From Hydractinia symbiolongicarpus (Eukaryota; Cnidaria; Hydrozoa; Anthoathecata; Hydractiniidae): a stretch of DNA of 64,000 nucleotides. The number at the start of each line of letters is the position of its first letter. The stretch's first letter is position 1. Location of the stretch: positions 9,793,001-9,857,000 of the forward strand of contig NC_079875.1 in assembly GCF_029227915.1 (NCBI RefSeq), read 5' to 3'. The notes under the pieces were generated by a model. That model was given only the letters and a program-made list of their open reading frames with translations, had not been told where the DNA came from and did no database searches. This document shows positions 36,301-46,752 of this stretch, in pieces. The translations under genes were made by a program, and so were the position numbers.

Positions 36301-39300
36301 TTTTTTAGCAAATTCACTTGTTTCCTTTAAAAAGCGTACCAAATTTAGCAGCATTAATACAGAACTTAAACATCTTATACGCTAAGGTTTAAGTCTGTAA
36401 TTTCTTATTCGGCTCGTATATTTCACCTGTATCATTAACCTGCTTGTCTATCCGTAAATTTGATGTGTGGTTGCCCTGGTTGTGTATATAATATAAACCT
36501 TGTTTAGTTCTCAGTCGGAGTGGACACCATCGAGAAGCACTAGAAGCATTCTTACAAACGAATAACTGGAGTATGGTGTTAACTGAAGCGAAAGAACTCG
36601 CTTACCCGAACGATCAAATCATTAAATTGTGCAGAGAGTTAAGCGGTTTGTAAATAAATAATATTTAGGATCCTCCATCGTAAAGGCCTAGCAAGAATTA
36701 GGAGGAGAAGTTTAAGGATAAAATTCACAATAATTTTTGTTTCTTTTTTTTTTAGAAAAATTGAAATCAAACCGTCTGTACGACGAAGCAGCATTTCTAC
36801 TTGAAGTTTACGTACAGGTTGGTGCTTGATCGGGTATACGTACAGGTTGTTCACACAACGACAATCTGAACTGATTTTATTTTCCTTTAATGGTGGTCGT
36901 TTCACTATTCTTTTCTATAACTATACTGGACGTTTGATTTTTTAAATGGTCTTATGTTTTTGTTGCTAGCGAACTTTACCATATTGCTTTCATATTAACT
37001 ACTTTGTAAGAGCATACGTTTCAGAGTCTTAAGAAGGGGTTTGTGAGAAACATAAGATAGAGACAACTCAGTTGAATTTCTCATTTTAAAAGGGATAAAA
37101 ATCCAGATTTTACGATAATTAATTTTCAAAAATAGCAAGTTTCCCAATTTTGCGGGAACTTTTTTTTGCGAAATCGTCGCAAAATTAGCAAAAATGAATT
37201 CCTGTGAGGTGTTTTCAATGCCATTTTCACAGACGTGTTGTGATGGGGATAATCAATATACATTGTTCTTTTTCGTTTTTATAGACGTGTTGTATTGTTG
37301 TTCTTTGTGTAGGATGTGGAAGAATGTGTAGTATGTTTCCTGGATGGTGGACTGTGGTTTAAGGCGTTGCAACTGGTAAAAATCTTTTATTTTGTTTCAT
37401 AATGTAGTTATTGACAATGTTTTGTTATTAATATTATCGTTATGTTTTAGATTAAAAAACATGAGCGCGATGACTTGATTGAAACGAATTTGAAGCCCTC
37501 GATTCACAACCGTATGTTGTCAATAGTTGTCTTTCTGTAATTTTTTATGAGGATTATAAGTTTAAAAATCAAGCGTAAAAATGTTACCGTGATCGCCCGT
37601 TTTAATTAACCATTCTCCTTCGCGCGTTATTTAATTTCACGAAATCTGTTCCGTTCAACTGAGAGGAAATCTCCAATGTTCAAATGTGCGCATTGTGCGA
37701 ATGCGCGAGAAATTATTTTTCGCGCGAACAATTGTTTGAGCAGCTGACTTCGGAATATTAAATGTACGCGAAAATTTCATCAATAAAATGATTTTCCACG
37801 ACCATAATACTCATTATTACCTTCTTTTTTTCAGATTACGAGCAGACAGTTGAAAAGCTTGAAGATTTACAGGCTAAATTTAAAACTTACGAAAGTCGAT
37901 TAAAAGTTGTGGTTGAAAAGAAAGCACGTGAAAACATGGAGATTCTTGAAGGCGTTCGCGATGACCCTGATAATGATTTATATTCAGACATTAGCAGTAT
38001 CACTGGTCAATCCGTAACCACTGCAAGTTCAAAAGGATCTCGAAGTTCAGGGTATATGCGTGTGGCCATTTACCTTGCTCGTCGATTTATTTAACTGGGT
38101 TACTGGTCTGTTTTTTAAAGAAATTAAAAATGTGAAAAAAAAATAATATTATGTTGTAGACATTCGAGGAAGAGTCGTAGCAAAGTAGCACGCAAAAAGT
38201 ATAGCCTGCGAGAGGGGAGTAAACACGAAGACTTCGCACTGCGTGAAGCATTGGCTGAAATTGTGAGAACGTCTGATCAAATGAAAGGTTAGTGAACTTA
38301 AAAGACCATAAATCACCTAACTTTGCAATTTGTTTAATACCTTAGTTTGAACCAATTGCTGGCACGACCAGCAATTGGTTCAAACTAAGGTATTAAACAA
38401 AGTAAATGTCTTAGCTGTTGTGAAATTTTAATATAGGAACATGACCACAAAATCAGTGCTCAGAATATCCCATTTTGTGTTAATGTTCGTTGCGACTTTT
38501 GGGGTGTTTAAATTTTTTAAAATGTGACTTAAGGAACTTTTTGAGCAGTAATTTTCGCGAGAGTTAATTTTTGCCAGTATCAATTTTACCAAGAATTAAT
38601 TTTCGTCAGAGTTACCTTTAGCCTCTGTCAATTTCGCGAAAATTAGCTCCCGAGATAAAGTATCGAAAAATTTGCTATTTGCGAGTATTAATTTCCACGA
38701 AATTAAGTTTTTTGATTTACACTAATTTTTTTTCTGATTTAATAGCGAAATATAATATATTCTTCAATATTTTTATTGCCTTTAAAAAGCGGTATAAATT
38801 GAGAAACAAAATGATTTCAAATTTGTTTTCTCGCGAAATTTGCAAAATTTAGTTCTGGTGAAATATTAGGACTTGCCAACTTCGCGAAAATTAGTTCTCG
38901 CAAAAGTTTTTTTTTAAAAATTTCTCGCGCTTTTTGAAATGCAAATTTCCAAATGTATTTGAAAAGAGAAGATAAAAAAACAGCAAAGATTTCACTTGTG
39001 GAATTTTTTTTCTGTAAGAGTTGCCTATTCACACTCCTCCATTTGTACATACGCACTAACACATGCTGATAAAAAGTAAACAGCTTACTTTTAAAAATTG
39101 TCTACACGTGCAAGTACAACAAGATGGTTTCAGTAATTCCCGTATGACAAGTTCGGTAACAGAGTCACCGTACTTTTTTGTCACTAAACACTGCACTTTT
39201 TGCCTGCGTGACCACATCTTGACTATCCATCATTCACCTTGAAAATACTTTGAAATCCTTGAAATATAAATACAGTTCCCGCTTTTTTTAATAATTAACT

Positions 39301-40135
39301 TTCCACCCTTTAAAGCAATGCATTTTTTGTATTTGTTACCTTTCGTGTACCTTGATATTTTTCTTGTGTATGCATGCTTCAAAACGTTGAAATACGGCAC
39401 GAGTTAAAGCAAAAAAAGTATCCCAGGAATGATGAATAACAACATTTAAAACCAAAAACCCAATAAGAGTGGCCTAACACTTTTTTTTTAATATATATCA
39501 ATGTATAACACCGATTGTTCTAATTTGTACCAAATGTTAAACCAATGTTTGTTTGTTTTGCAAATACTTGAGTAAGAGATACTGTACACTTCTATTGTAC
39601 AAAAATTTTCACATAGTTTAGACGGCAATTTGTTATCCTTCTTATTTTACCTTGCCGATTTTGAGCGTAAACCCGATGAGAAAATGTAGCTTCGATGTTT
39701 AACCTCTTTTCTTGTGTTGCTTTAGAAGAAGTTTCAGCGCTATTGAAAGCTCTGGTATTATACCACTTCGAAGAGAAAGCTTCCAATTTGCAAAATTTAT
39801 TAAACGAACTACTTCAACTTATCGAGACTAAAATTAAAGAGATCTGGAACAACGAGTCGACTTCAAATGATGCTGTGTCTACGTATGGTCCGGAAGCGAC
39901 GGTGCAGTCGATCCTAGCGCAAAGACATAATGTGCCCGCCATAGAAAAAGGTAAGACGTGCGCTCGTGTTTTCACTTGTTTTGAAGCGTGCGAAAATGTC
40001 TGCAGAGCCGCGCGAAGATGTTTTCCCGCGATATAATTATTCTGTTTTTCCTTTCGTTGTTTAGACCAACTTCCTCCAGCTACACGTCCTGTTGTGAGAG
40101 ATATAAATTGGAAACTACATCTTCTACGTATCTAA
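18320..40135 (+). CDS. ELP1: Elongator complex protein 1 (IKAP/ELP1), complete, 33 coding exons, 1,319 aa
   Basis: Largest subunit and scaffold of the cytosolic Elongator complex, which makes the 5-carbamoylmethyl-type modifications on wobble uridines of tRNA. Exons: 18320-18463, 21930-22164, 22407-22487, 23738-23826, 23930-24026, 24214-24304, 24406-24529, 24868-24946, 25485-25607, 26529-26618, 26909-27263, 27388-27629, 27869-27996, 28075-28177, 28462-28574, 28947-29020, 29299-29377, 30358-30437, 30756-30821, 31120-31203, 34129-34214, 34738-34886, 35359-35479, 35708-35805, 36224-36287, 36508-36645, 36756-36817, 37313-37375, 37451-37511, 37835-38051, 38160-38287, 39726-39950, 40065-40135. They sum to 3,960 nt with all phases consistent; human ELP1 is 1,332 aa. 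Landmarks: [43 protein letters not shown] (WD40 propeller part); [37 protein letters not shown] (helical repeat part); a basic stretch [20 protein letters not shown] at about residues 1180-1198, like the vertebrate tRNA-binding region; C-terminus [10 protein letters not shown]. The exon 4 donor (AAG|GTTCAA) is weak, and the exon 12 acceptor was chosen by phase. Confidence 0.97.
19449..21899 (+). repeat. Unclassified interspersed repeat, copy 1 (2.45 kb), in ELP1 intron 1
   Basis: It matches 31,971-33,637 in inverted orientation over many blocks: the end TTTCGGATTACA, the CTTCTTC-rich start, CATGTTAAAATGAAAATATC, the GCTACC...AGTAGCCAAATGCAG block, GGATCCAA...AAATCTTAGATATCTTAAA and the end TTTTAGCCTGCAAGGGCTTT. 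ATTTCGGATT near one end and AATCCGAAAT near the other form a short inverted repeat. No protein coding is seen, so class is undetermined. Copy 1 carries extra internal repeats and about 430 bp (21,372-21,830) absent from copy 2. Confidence 0.8.
20300..20800 (+). repeat. Internal tandem repeats (about 115-130-bp unit) inside repeat copy 1
   Basis: The words GGCTGTTTCCTGTG, GAAGTTGC(A/G)ATAAAGTTTTTT, TATTACGCCTA and CTGTACTAA(A/G)CACT recur about three to four times from 20,310 to about 20,650, with a weaker unit near 20,750. The inverted copy at 32,6xx-32,8xx has fewer units, so the array has expanded or contracted since the copies diverged. Confidence 0.6.
22905..23265 (-). repeat. tRNA-derived SINE, copy A, in ELP1 intron 3
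   Basis: On the minus strand it starts GGTGCCGTAGATTAGTGG (A-box-like) and has GGGATTCGATTCC (B-box-like) about 60 bp later, then a body and a 3' tail of (ATCT)n at 22,908-22,921. The same head, body and tail recur at 45,896-46,245. The acceptor-stem halves of a functional tRNA are absent, so it is a SINE and not a tRNA gene. A hairpin AAGATGGCACACTG-TACG-CAGTGTGCCATCTT at about 23,095-23,126 is unique to this copy. Confidence 0.8.
29424..29835 (+). repeat. 18-bp minisatellite in ELP1 intron 17
   Basis: Roughly 23 units of an 18-bp motif of the form ATAACGTATGCTTATCGA, alternating with ATAACGTATGTTTTTCGA in a higher-order pattern. Because 18 is a multiple of three, several frames stay open on both strands, giving spurious Tyr/Arg-rich ORFs. 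No coding role is supported. Confidence 0.9.
30510..30755 (+). repeat. 47-bp minisatellite duplicating the 3' splice site and start of ELP1 exon 19
   Basis: Six acceptor AGs occur at 30521, 30568, 30615, 30661, 30708 and 30755 (spacings 47, 47, 46, 47, 47). Each is preceded by TTCTCTGTTATGT(A/G)CAG-like sequence and followed by a variant of GCCCGAAGATGTTTGCTC. The last one is the true exon start, chosen because it alone gives an in-phase exon aligning with the orthologues ([12 protein letters not shown]). Confidence 0.9.
31971..33637 (-). repeat. Unclassified interspersed repeat, copy 2 (1.67 kb), in ELP1 intron 20, inverted relative to copy 1
   Basis: Reverse complement of 19,449-21,899 with many shared blocks and several deletions. 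It lies in the large intron between exon 20 and exon 21. Together the copies are inverted arms about 10 kb apart within one transcript. Confidence 0.8.
34857..34938 (+). repeat. 41-bp tandem duplication of the end of ELP1 exon 22 with its donor site
   Basis: GTTTTGATGGTGGCAGAGAG and the following bases through the donor (34,857-34,897) are repeated at 34,898-34,938 with six differences. In the second copy the donor dinucleotide GT is changed (AAAAGGTTAGT to AAAAGCTTAAT), so only the first is usable. Confidence 0.85.
38329..38401. repeat. Perfect 34-bp inverted repeat with 5-nt loop (hairpin) in ELP1 intron 31
   Basis: The left arm 38,329-38,362 and right arm 38,368-38,401 are exact reverse complements, with loop CACGA. 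The arm ends ...CCAATTGCTGG. No coding potential. It could be a young foldback element or a transcribed hairpin. Confidence 0.92.
38480..38960. repeat. GCGAAAATTA-type iterated repeat in ELP1 intron 31
   Basis: Repeated short phrases such as TTCGCGAAAATTAG, AATTTTCGCGAGAGTTAAT and TTCTCGCGAAATT, in both orientations. Related sequence occurs at about 37,110-37,200, 44,400-44,570 and 53,565-53,665, so it is a dispersed MITE-like family. Confidence 0.6.
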
Positions 40136-40139
40136 TAAA
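40134..40139 (+). terminator. Polyadenylation signal AATAAA overlapping the ELP1 stop codon
   Basis: The sequence ATCTAATAAAATTG places AATAAA at 40,134-40,139, sharing two bases with the TAA stop at 40,133-40,135. Use of this site would give a 3' UTR of only about 15-30 nt. No other strong AATAAA is seen in the next few hundred bases. Confidence 0.5.
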
Positions 40140-41688
40140 ATTGTATTTTATATTTTGTAAAATATATTTCTTTTTTTTGTAAGAATGGCTATGTTTCTTT
40201 TGATAAGTACACAGAATATATTTACAGATAAATTAATGTCATTCGAAGAGAACGGCAAGAATTGTTAATGCCATTCGAAGAGAACGACAGGAATTGTTCG
40301 AATCTTGTTTGTTTTTACTTTGTTTTTGATGAAACATACTTACTGTTGCCATGAGAAACATTTCGCTTTATATGGCGCGTTTCTTTATTTTAAGGCGTTT
40401 AAATGACGAATGGCTCAAAGGAAAATAAACTGACTACCACCTTAAGTCACTACATTTCAAGAGATATTTGTTTATGTGACCATCAATTTACGGTAAAGAT
40501 TGTTTGCCATTAAAATCTGTAATTGTTGTGGAGCTGTTTCAGAGATAGAAAATATTCTATTAACGACATTTATGCGACACTTACCCCGCTTTTGTTGTAC
40601 ACAACGTGTTTCGTTTAAACGCGTAACGGTGACTTGATGCGCGACAGTTGTGCAATGCTCAATATATTTTATGTTAATAGAAACCAGCCTTAAGAAGCAA
40701 TCATATCCCATCGATGAGAAGTAAGTGAGCCGTAAAAACTTTGGCGATTAAGAGGAAGCAGAAGGAAGAATCACTATGTTACGCAATTGATCCTCCTTAC
40801 CAGGGCTTCTTTCTTGTATGCTCAATGTGAAAGAAAAACAGACAAAAGCTGTTTAACCCGTAAGAACGCAAGTCGTTTGTCTATAAATCACCGTATATAC
40901 ATATGGAAGAAAAACTTATTGTCCAATGCTAGGGTTTAGATATTTACTCAAAAGCAAAACGGAACGGAACAAGAAGAATACTTAACTTTGATTGGCTATC
41001 GGCTAATTATTATTTTGTTTTTGCATTTGTTTCCGTCCGAAAGAAAAGTTAAAGTGATTTTAACTTTCAGTTTGGATCGAAATGGAAATTTATCAATTTG
41101 ATTGCAGAAATCACAATTGTTCGTTCAGATCCGTTTAGCCTAACTATGGCTTCGCCGTGATTGCAGTTTGATATCGAAAAAAATCGAATTGCACCTTTGA
41201 GTTGTCCTTACATAGTTCACTCTTGGAAGTCCAGCTTTCTTCGCACGATGTTGGAGTTCCAAATGCTTTGCAATGAAATCTTTACACAACTAGAAAGATT
41301 ATATAAAAATGCGGTGATCCGACTTGTGTAATAAATCTGCTGTATTTTCTTGTTTATATTTGTTTTATTCTTTACTTGAAACCAAATAGTAAAATCTGGA
41401 GATTTCTTAATCTCCCTTCCATGGTGGTAAGAGCTGTAAATTTTGGGCGCGAGGTTTTCTCCCTAGTGATTTCCTCTCTCCTCCTGCCCCTGGAACAAAA
41501 CAAAAGGTGTTCACGGACAAAAACAAATCTGAGAAAACCGGAACCCTTTTTTAGTTTCCTTCGGATTACCCCGATTTATGGGGTGCCGTTGAACGAAGTG
41601 AGTAGACAAACATACAAAGCTTTATACGGCTGGCTGTAAGCTTTTATTGGACCCACTCTGGGTTTGTTTATCACCAGTTTTTGCGACA
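40140..41688. other. Spacer between ELP1 and UQCR11
   Basis: No gene recognised. It contains a two-copy tandem at about 40,237-40,300 (unit near 32 bp with the word CATTCGAAGAGAACG). The right end must hold the UQCR11 promoter and 5' UTR. Confidence 0.4.
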
Positions 41689-43230
41689 ATGTCTTCAATT
41701 CGTGCCACTGTTACAAACTTATCAGGCTTTGCCAGACACACTACACAAAAAGGAAAGTCCTGGTAAGTTCCCATTCGTTCTAGCCAAGGTTCTTACACAC
41801 AAACCAAAACAAGAGTAGTATAGCTATAGATTAATCGTATTGATTATTCTTAACTAGTCGATGAGGCCCGTGGAAAAGTCTGTTGCCTTCATCGTATAGA
41901 TCTTGAAACGCTGATCAAGAAAATGTATAGGATCGTGTACTTGTGTGACAAACGGATGCAGAGATATTAGGGTTTAAAGTTTTAGGTATTTTTCAGGTAT
42001 TTGCCTGAAAAAACCCGCATAGTCCCGAACAATGCCCGAAAAAAAAAAGATTTATATACCATAAATGACTCTCGAAGAATTATTTAAAAAAGTATAAAAA
42101 TTAAAATGAACTAACTAAATGGTAGCTAAGTTCTTAAAAGAACTGTTTTTTATGGTTTTTGATAAGATTTACTTGATAAATAATTTATATATAAACTTTA
42201 TTACCTCCTTTCTCTTTAAGCGCGTTCTTTTAACTGTCGTCCGCCATGTTTATGTTACAAGGTGTTGCATTTCGGGAATGTTCCTGCCGTGTTCGGGAGA
42301 GTGCGGGCGGTTTCAGCGGACAACCGTCAATTTAATTCGTAAAGTCGTCTGAACTCGCCCTTATATATGCGGCATTTGCGGCTTATCTGCACCCTCTTAT
42401 TTGCAGGCGATGTTTTATAGACTTTATCAAAGACATTTTGTGGTGTATAACTGGCCTAATTACTTGATTGACAAACAGCTGTGGTGGTCATCTGGCAACT
42501 CCTCATGGCACCATAACTTTATGATTTTGACTAAAAGCCATCCCTAGAAACAACTTTGCAATAATGTGAACTAGGTGGACTAAGTGGGCCTTTCCAAAAC
42601 ATCCTATTTCCGTGACTTTTGTCTTAATTCTCTGATGATGCACTGGAATTATTTCTAAACTCGCCTAAATTAGATCCCTGCAAAGGGGAATCGAACCCCG
42701 GTCCCCGCCCAAAGTACAAGAGTTATAACCACTAAGCTACGGCACCATAGATTAACACTTATCTCAGGTTCAACTAGTAGCTGCTTTTGCCATGTACCTT
42801 TCTCTGTTGCTCATAAAAAAGACACGACATTGGGAAAGTGGTATAATATTGTACATTCCAGATGGAAGGCTCAGGATATGTCAGCCATCCAGTGTTGCCA
42901 GTCAAAAAAGACAGTTACTGAGAAAAGTTAAATCAGGGTAATAAGACAGGTTTTTTTTAAATAATAAACTTTTTTATGCCGTGTTAAATATAAATGCAAG
43001 CAGGAGATGGTAAATTGTGGAAAGACTTCCTTCCGTCTGATTGATTTGGCCCAAATTTGAATCTGATTTTTGAATATAAGCAATGCTTTCTTTATTTTTT
43101 TAGGGGACCTACAATGGCTGCATGGGGAGGTGGCCTTGCATTGGTTGGTCTTTTTCTCACAGATTGGAAAGTGATCACAGCATACATCCCATACATTAAA
43201 GATAAATATGATCACAAGGTTCCGCGCTGA
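41689..43230 (+). CDS. UQCR11: Cytochrome b-c1 complex subunit 10 (UQCR11), 66 aa, two coding exons
   Basis: Accessory single-pass subunit of mitochondrial respiratory complex III in the inner membrane. Exon 1 is 41,689-41,762 (MSSIRATVTNLSGF...). Its donor GTAAGT splits a Trp codon, completed by exon 2 at 43,104-43,230. Exon 2 encodes WGPTMAAWGGGLALVGLFLT then DWKVITAYIPYIKDKYDHKV and PR-stop. This matches the conserved family core: a small-residue membrane helix followed by TDW(R/K) and a (V/I)PYI(N/K) motif. The vertebrate protein is 56 aa; the extra residues are at the N-terminus. A further donor at 43,250 (GTAAGT) and acceptor at 43,639 suggest an intron in the 3' UTR. Confidence 0.88.
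41850..41985 (+). repeat. Dispersed repeat copy in UQCR11 intron
   Basis: Shares TTGCCTTCAT...TAGA(G/T)CTTGAAACGCTGATCAAGAAAATGTATAGGATC(A/G)TGTACTT, in pieces, with copies at 50,510-50,600, 50,670-50,760 and, in part, 49,940-50,010 and 59,755-59,890. Confidence 0.6.
42672..42746 (-). repeat. tRNA-derived SINE head, copy C, in UQCR11 intron
   Basis: Minus strand starts GGTGCCGTAGCTTAGTGG and contains GGGGTTCGATTCCCC. The adjoining body (to its left) differs from SINE copies A and B, suggesting a second family sharing the head. The 5' and 3' acceptor halves do not pair, so it is not a tRNA gene. Confidence 0.65.
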
Positions 43231-44079
43231 TCAAAGCAATGTTTCAATGGTAAGTAGTTTTTTGTGATTGTTTTAATAAACTAGTTGTTAGCCAGTAGCA
43301 AAAAAACAATGGATTCACAATCCTGTCATCACTATTTTGTGCATCTTAACACTACTTGGTTTTGACACACAAAAAAATAGAATGAAACTATTATGTTAAG
43401 CAAACAATCTCCCTGAAATATTTGCTTTATACTTTGTAATCAAGAAATTTGCAGGAAGAAATTTTGTCATGGAAAGCCAACCATTTTTTACGTTTTCTTA
43501 GTTTATTTGTAACAAATTTGCTAACATTTTACTGTAAAATTAGCCCAAACCCACAAAAATAACCGGTGCATAAGTGAGATATATTGGTATAAGTAAACTG
43601 CGTGATATGTGTTATATTAACTTTCCTGTTTTGTTTTAGGTGTATGAAGCGTACAAAACTGTTTAAGTGCTTCATGGATGTTGTATAGTTATTGAAATAT
43701 AATTCTTCTGTTAAATTTGTGTTTTATCGAGTGGTTACACCACAAGTAGAAATTGAGAAGCCTATTTTAAGTACTTAGTACCAAGAGATAAACATTTTCA
43801 ATATTGTCTTAGTAAACAACTAGAATGAATTAAAAATTGTGCACACTGCTAGAGAATAAGTTGATAAACACCCAACACGTTATAGAGAAATATAGGAAAA
43901 TATCAATGGTGGTTATTGTTCTATTTGATTCAACAAATTAAATCCCACGGATATAACTAGAATGTTGGTCCACACAAAAGCAAAATAGCGCATGTAAAAA
44001 TATTTAAAATCTGTTCGCTATGTCTTTTTTATTATTTGTTTTCCGTATACCTTATACCTATATATTTATACCTTAATGG

Positions 44080-44085
44080 AATAAA
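44080..44085 (+). terminator. Possible UQCR11 polyadenylation signal
   Basis: AATAAA about 440 bp after the 3' UTR acceptor at 43,639. No transcript evidence. Confidence 0.3.
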
Positions 44086-45399
44086 TTCTCGTAAGAATTT
44101 CGCAATCAAAATTGTGAATTTTCTTAGGTCAATTACTGTTAAATATTTGCATGGTTAATGTCTTTATTTTAAGCACAGTTTTATGACTGTTGATCAAATA
44201 ATTTGTATATAAATAGGCATTTTACCCATTATGAAAACGGGCTTAAGTTTGTATATCCCAAGCAGATTTATCTGAGGAATAGTCATTTTCATCATTTACG
44301 TAAGGACTCTCAGGATCTAAACAGAAAGTTACCGACTAATGACTACACTCTTCACTTTTACAGCTGCACAATGTCAGCGAAAGAAAAAAATTTTGTTAGG
44401 AAATATGCTGTCCAGATGAAAATTTGGTTTTTGAAAATTAATTTTGCGAATGACGAAATGGATAGAAATTCGCCAGAACATTTTTTCGCGTATGTCGACA
44501 GTACTAAAGCATTTCGCAAAAAGCCCAAAAATTCGCGAAATCGCAAAATTTAATTCTCGCGAAAATTTATGCCATTAATAGTGTATAACGCCTATGTCGA
44601 TTTTATTGATTGAAAAACGAAACAAAGAAACGTTGAATGCATTGACGAAATAAGCATGCAATTTTTCACGATCTTTATAATGCAACAAGAGAAAAGCTGT
44701 AGCCTATGTTCCACGGGCGCAAGATTTTAAAATTTCTACTACGGTGCATGAACACTTGAAAAAATGTTGCTAGATTTGCAAATTTACATGAAAACACAGA
44801 GAAAAATATTCCTGGCGAAACATGAAATAATTAGCTTTAGGGTAAGTTAATGGTATGTAAAAAACTTTATAAAGCGCACTGGGGGAGAAGGTCGTATACG
44901 TATATATATAATTGGACTACAACGATTGTAATTGGGCCAACATTGAGAGAAAAGCTTTTTGGTAGTGGTTACCACATAGTTCAGAAAAATCAAAATAGTC
45001 TTGTTTACGCGGAAAAAATAGAAACTTGGGAAACCCGTATATATTGTTTGCATTTGAAAACTAAAGGAAGGAACAATGTGCCTATCTCTTAGACATATCT
45101 TCTATTTTCTTGAGAGATTAACGCTAAAAAATTTTGGTTTGGTATTTTTTAATGGTTGTATGCAAACATTAACCCTCTGAGTCTGAACTAAAATCAAATG
45201 GCCTCACATGCTAAAAATTTTTATGCAATTAATTGCTACGGTTGTGAAGCAACAACAGAAATAACAACATGCTATGTATATATAGAAGTATATTCTTCTG
45301 TTTTATGTTAACTACACTTAAGTTTGAGAAAAGGAGAAGACGTCAGGTTCGGTATCAAGGAGCCCTAACCAGATGCTTGTGTTTTCCACAACCTTACCC

Positions 45400-45680
45400 T
45401 TAAAAGATGTATCTTGTGGAAATGTCTGTGTCTCTCCTGAAAACGCTTACTGACCTGAGGTTCCTCCCATGAATACCTGCGTCTCTCAAAAAAAGCTAAC
45501 TCACCTGGGGTGTCTCATGGAAACACCTGTGTCTCGTGGAAACACTGGTAACCCAACCCTCTCAGCGAATCTTGTGGAATCTCCTACATCTCAGCAAATC
45601 TCATAGAAATGCCTACATTTTAGGGACTCTCCTGGAATCACCTACATCCCAGCGAATTTCGTGGGAATGCCCACCATCCT
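45400..45680 (+). repeat. Degenerate minisatellite, about 33-37-bp unit
   Basis: The phrases TCTC(A/G)TGGAAACACCTGTGTC and AGCGAATCT..TGGAATC.CCTACATC recur with drift about eight times. It leaves an open frame of 121 codons from 45,536 that I do not regard as a gene. Confidence 0.6.
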
Positions 45681-45895
45681 GCTATTACACAACTCATTTG
45701 TTAGGGAAACAAAGACATCACCAACGCGTGTCTTCAGTGCTTCTATCTCTGGACAAAAAACTTGGCAACCGTGAACACATTCACGTTTCCCAGAGCGCTT
45801 TGAGATTAAAAACCTTGAAAGTAGTTCTGGACGTCTGGTTATGTGATGAAAATTACCCTACTATATGTGGCGTATTTTTCTCGACTGGATTACCT

Positions 45896-46245
45896 AGATA
45901 GATAGATAAATGTGCATATTTTACATGGCTAGCCTCACAAATATCGAGGGATATACCCTGTCTATTATTTCCAGGAGGGGCCATGGCTTAGATGGAGAGT
46001 CCTAGAGTATTTAATGCTCATTTTGAGCGACGCAGACCCAATTAGGGCCCGCGCTCTACTAGACAACTCCCGGCAACATCCAACGGCCCACACAGTGTGC
46101 CACCTTCCCAATTTCCCTCACATGGCTTGGGTTAACCCGGGGCTATGGTAACATTCACTCGCCCATGTTGAATCGCCGTCAAGAGGAATCGAACCCCGGT
46201 CTCCCGCACAGAGTACGAGAGCTATAACCACTAATCTACGGCGCC
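45896..46245 (-). repeat. tRNA-derived SINE, copy B
   Basis: Full-length relative of copy A. Head GGCGCCGTAGATTAGTGG and GGGGTTCGATTCC are on the minus strand, with the same body and a (ATCT)n-type 3' tail at 45,896-45,908. Confidence 0.8.
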
Positions 46246-46752
46246 ACCTGATATTATTATTTTAAACTAGCCGTTTTTAATGATTTATCATTTGGGCACC
46301 TAATTGGATTTGTGATTTAGCACAACTTAATGTGATGAATATCAGCAACATTCAAAAAAAGATCAAATTTTGCATGTCGAACAAATGATATAAAATACTC
46401 CTTGGGTGTTAAACAGTTAAAATTTAGCCTTGGTATATGTTATTTAAAGTTAAAGTTATATTAAGGTTACCTCCCGCAAAAAATAAAGGTAATTGCATAT
46501 GAAGAAGCTTGAAAGGTTGTCAAGGAATTTGAATATTTTTTTTAAAGCTCTTGATTGGTTCTTTAGAATTTGGACTAGGAAGATTCACTAATTACGCATG
46601 ATGTCATGAGTATGCTCTGCAAGGGAGTTAATTTAACATTTTGACAAGCAATATATATAGTTAAAAATGTTTTCTGGCCGTTCACTTTGATGCGTTTTGA
46701 ACATTTTACATAAATTTTAATATTTAGTTACCATAATTATGCTCGATGCATA

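Larger units (their letters stand above)
44086..46752. other. Intergenic region UQCR11-AGTPBP1, repeats only
   Basis: Contains GCGAAAATTA-type repeat (about 44,400-44,570), a degenerate minisatellite (45,400-45,680), a SINE (45,896-46,245) and AT-rich sequence. No gene recognised. Confidence 0.45.

Noticed and set aside
41376-41639. 87-codon ORF upstream of UQCR11
   Set aside because: No recognisable domain; lies in the expected 5' UTR/promoter region.
41850-41885. Hammerhead-ribozyme-like string (TCGATGAGGCCCGTGGAAAAGTC)-type core
   Set aside because: The conserved CUGAUGA core is not present and no matching stem I/III or cleavage triplet can be drawn.
42672-42746. Possible functional tRNA gene (also 23,190-23,265 and 46,170-46,245)
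   Set aside because: A- and B-box-like motifs are present but the acceptor stem halves do not pair, and two of the copies continue into a shared body with a microsatellite tail, so these are SINEs.
44203-44553. 116-codon ORF on the plus strand
   Set aside because: No family resemblance; much of it is GCGAAAATTA-type repeat sequence.
45536-45901. 121-codon ORF between UQCR11 and AGTPBP1
   Set aside because: Made by a degenerate minisatellite; no protein family resemblance.
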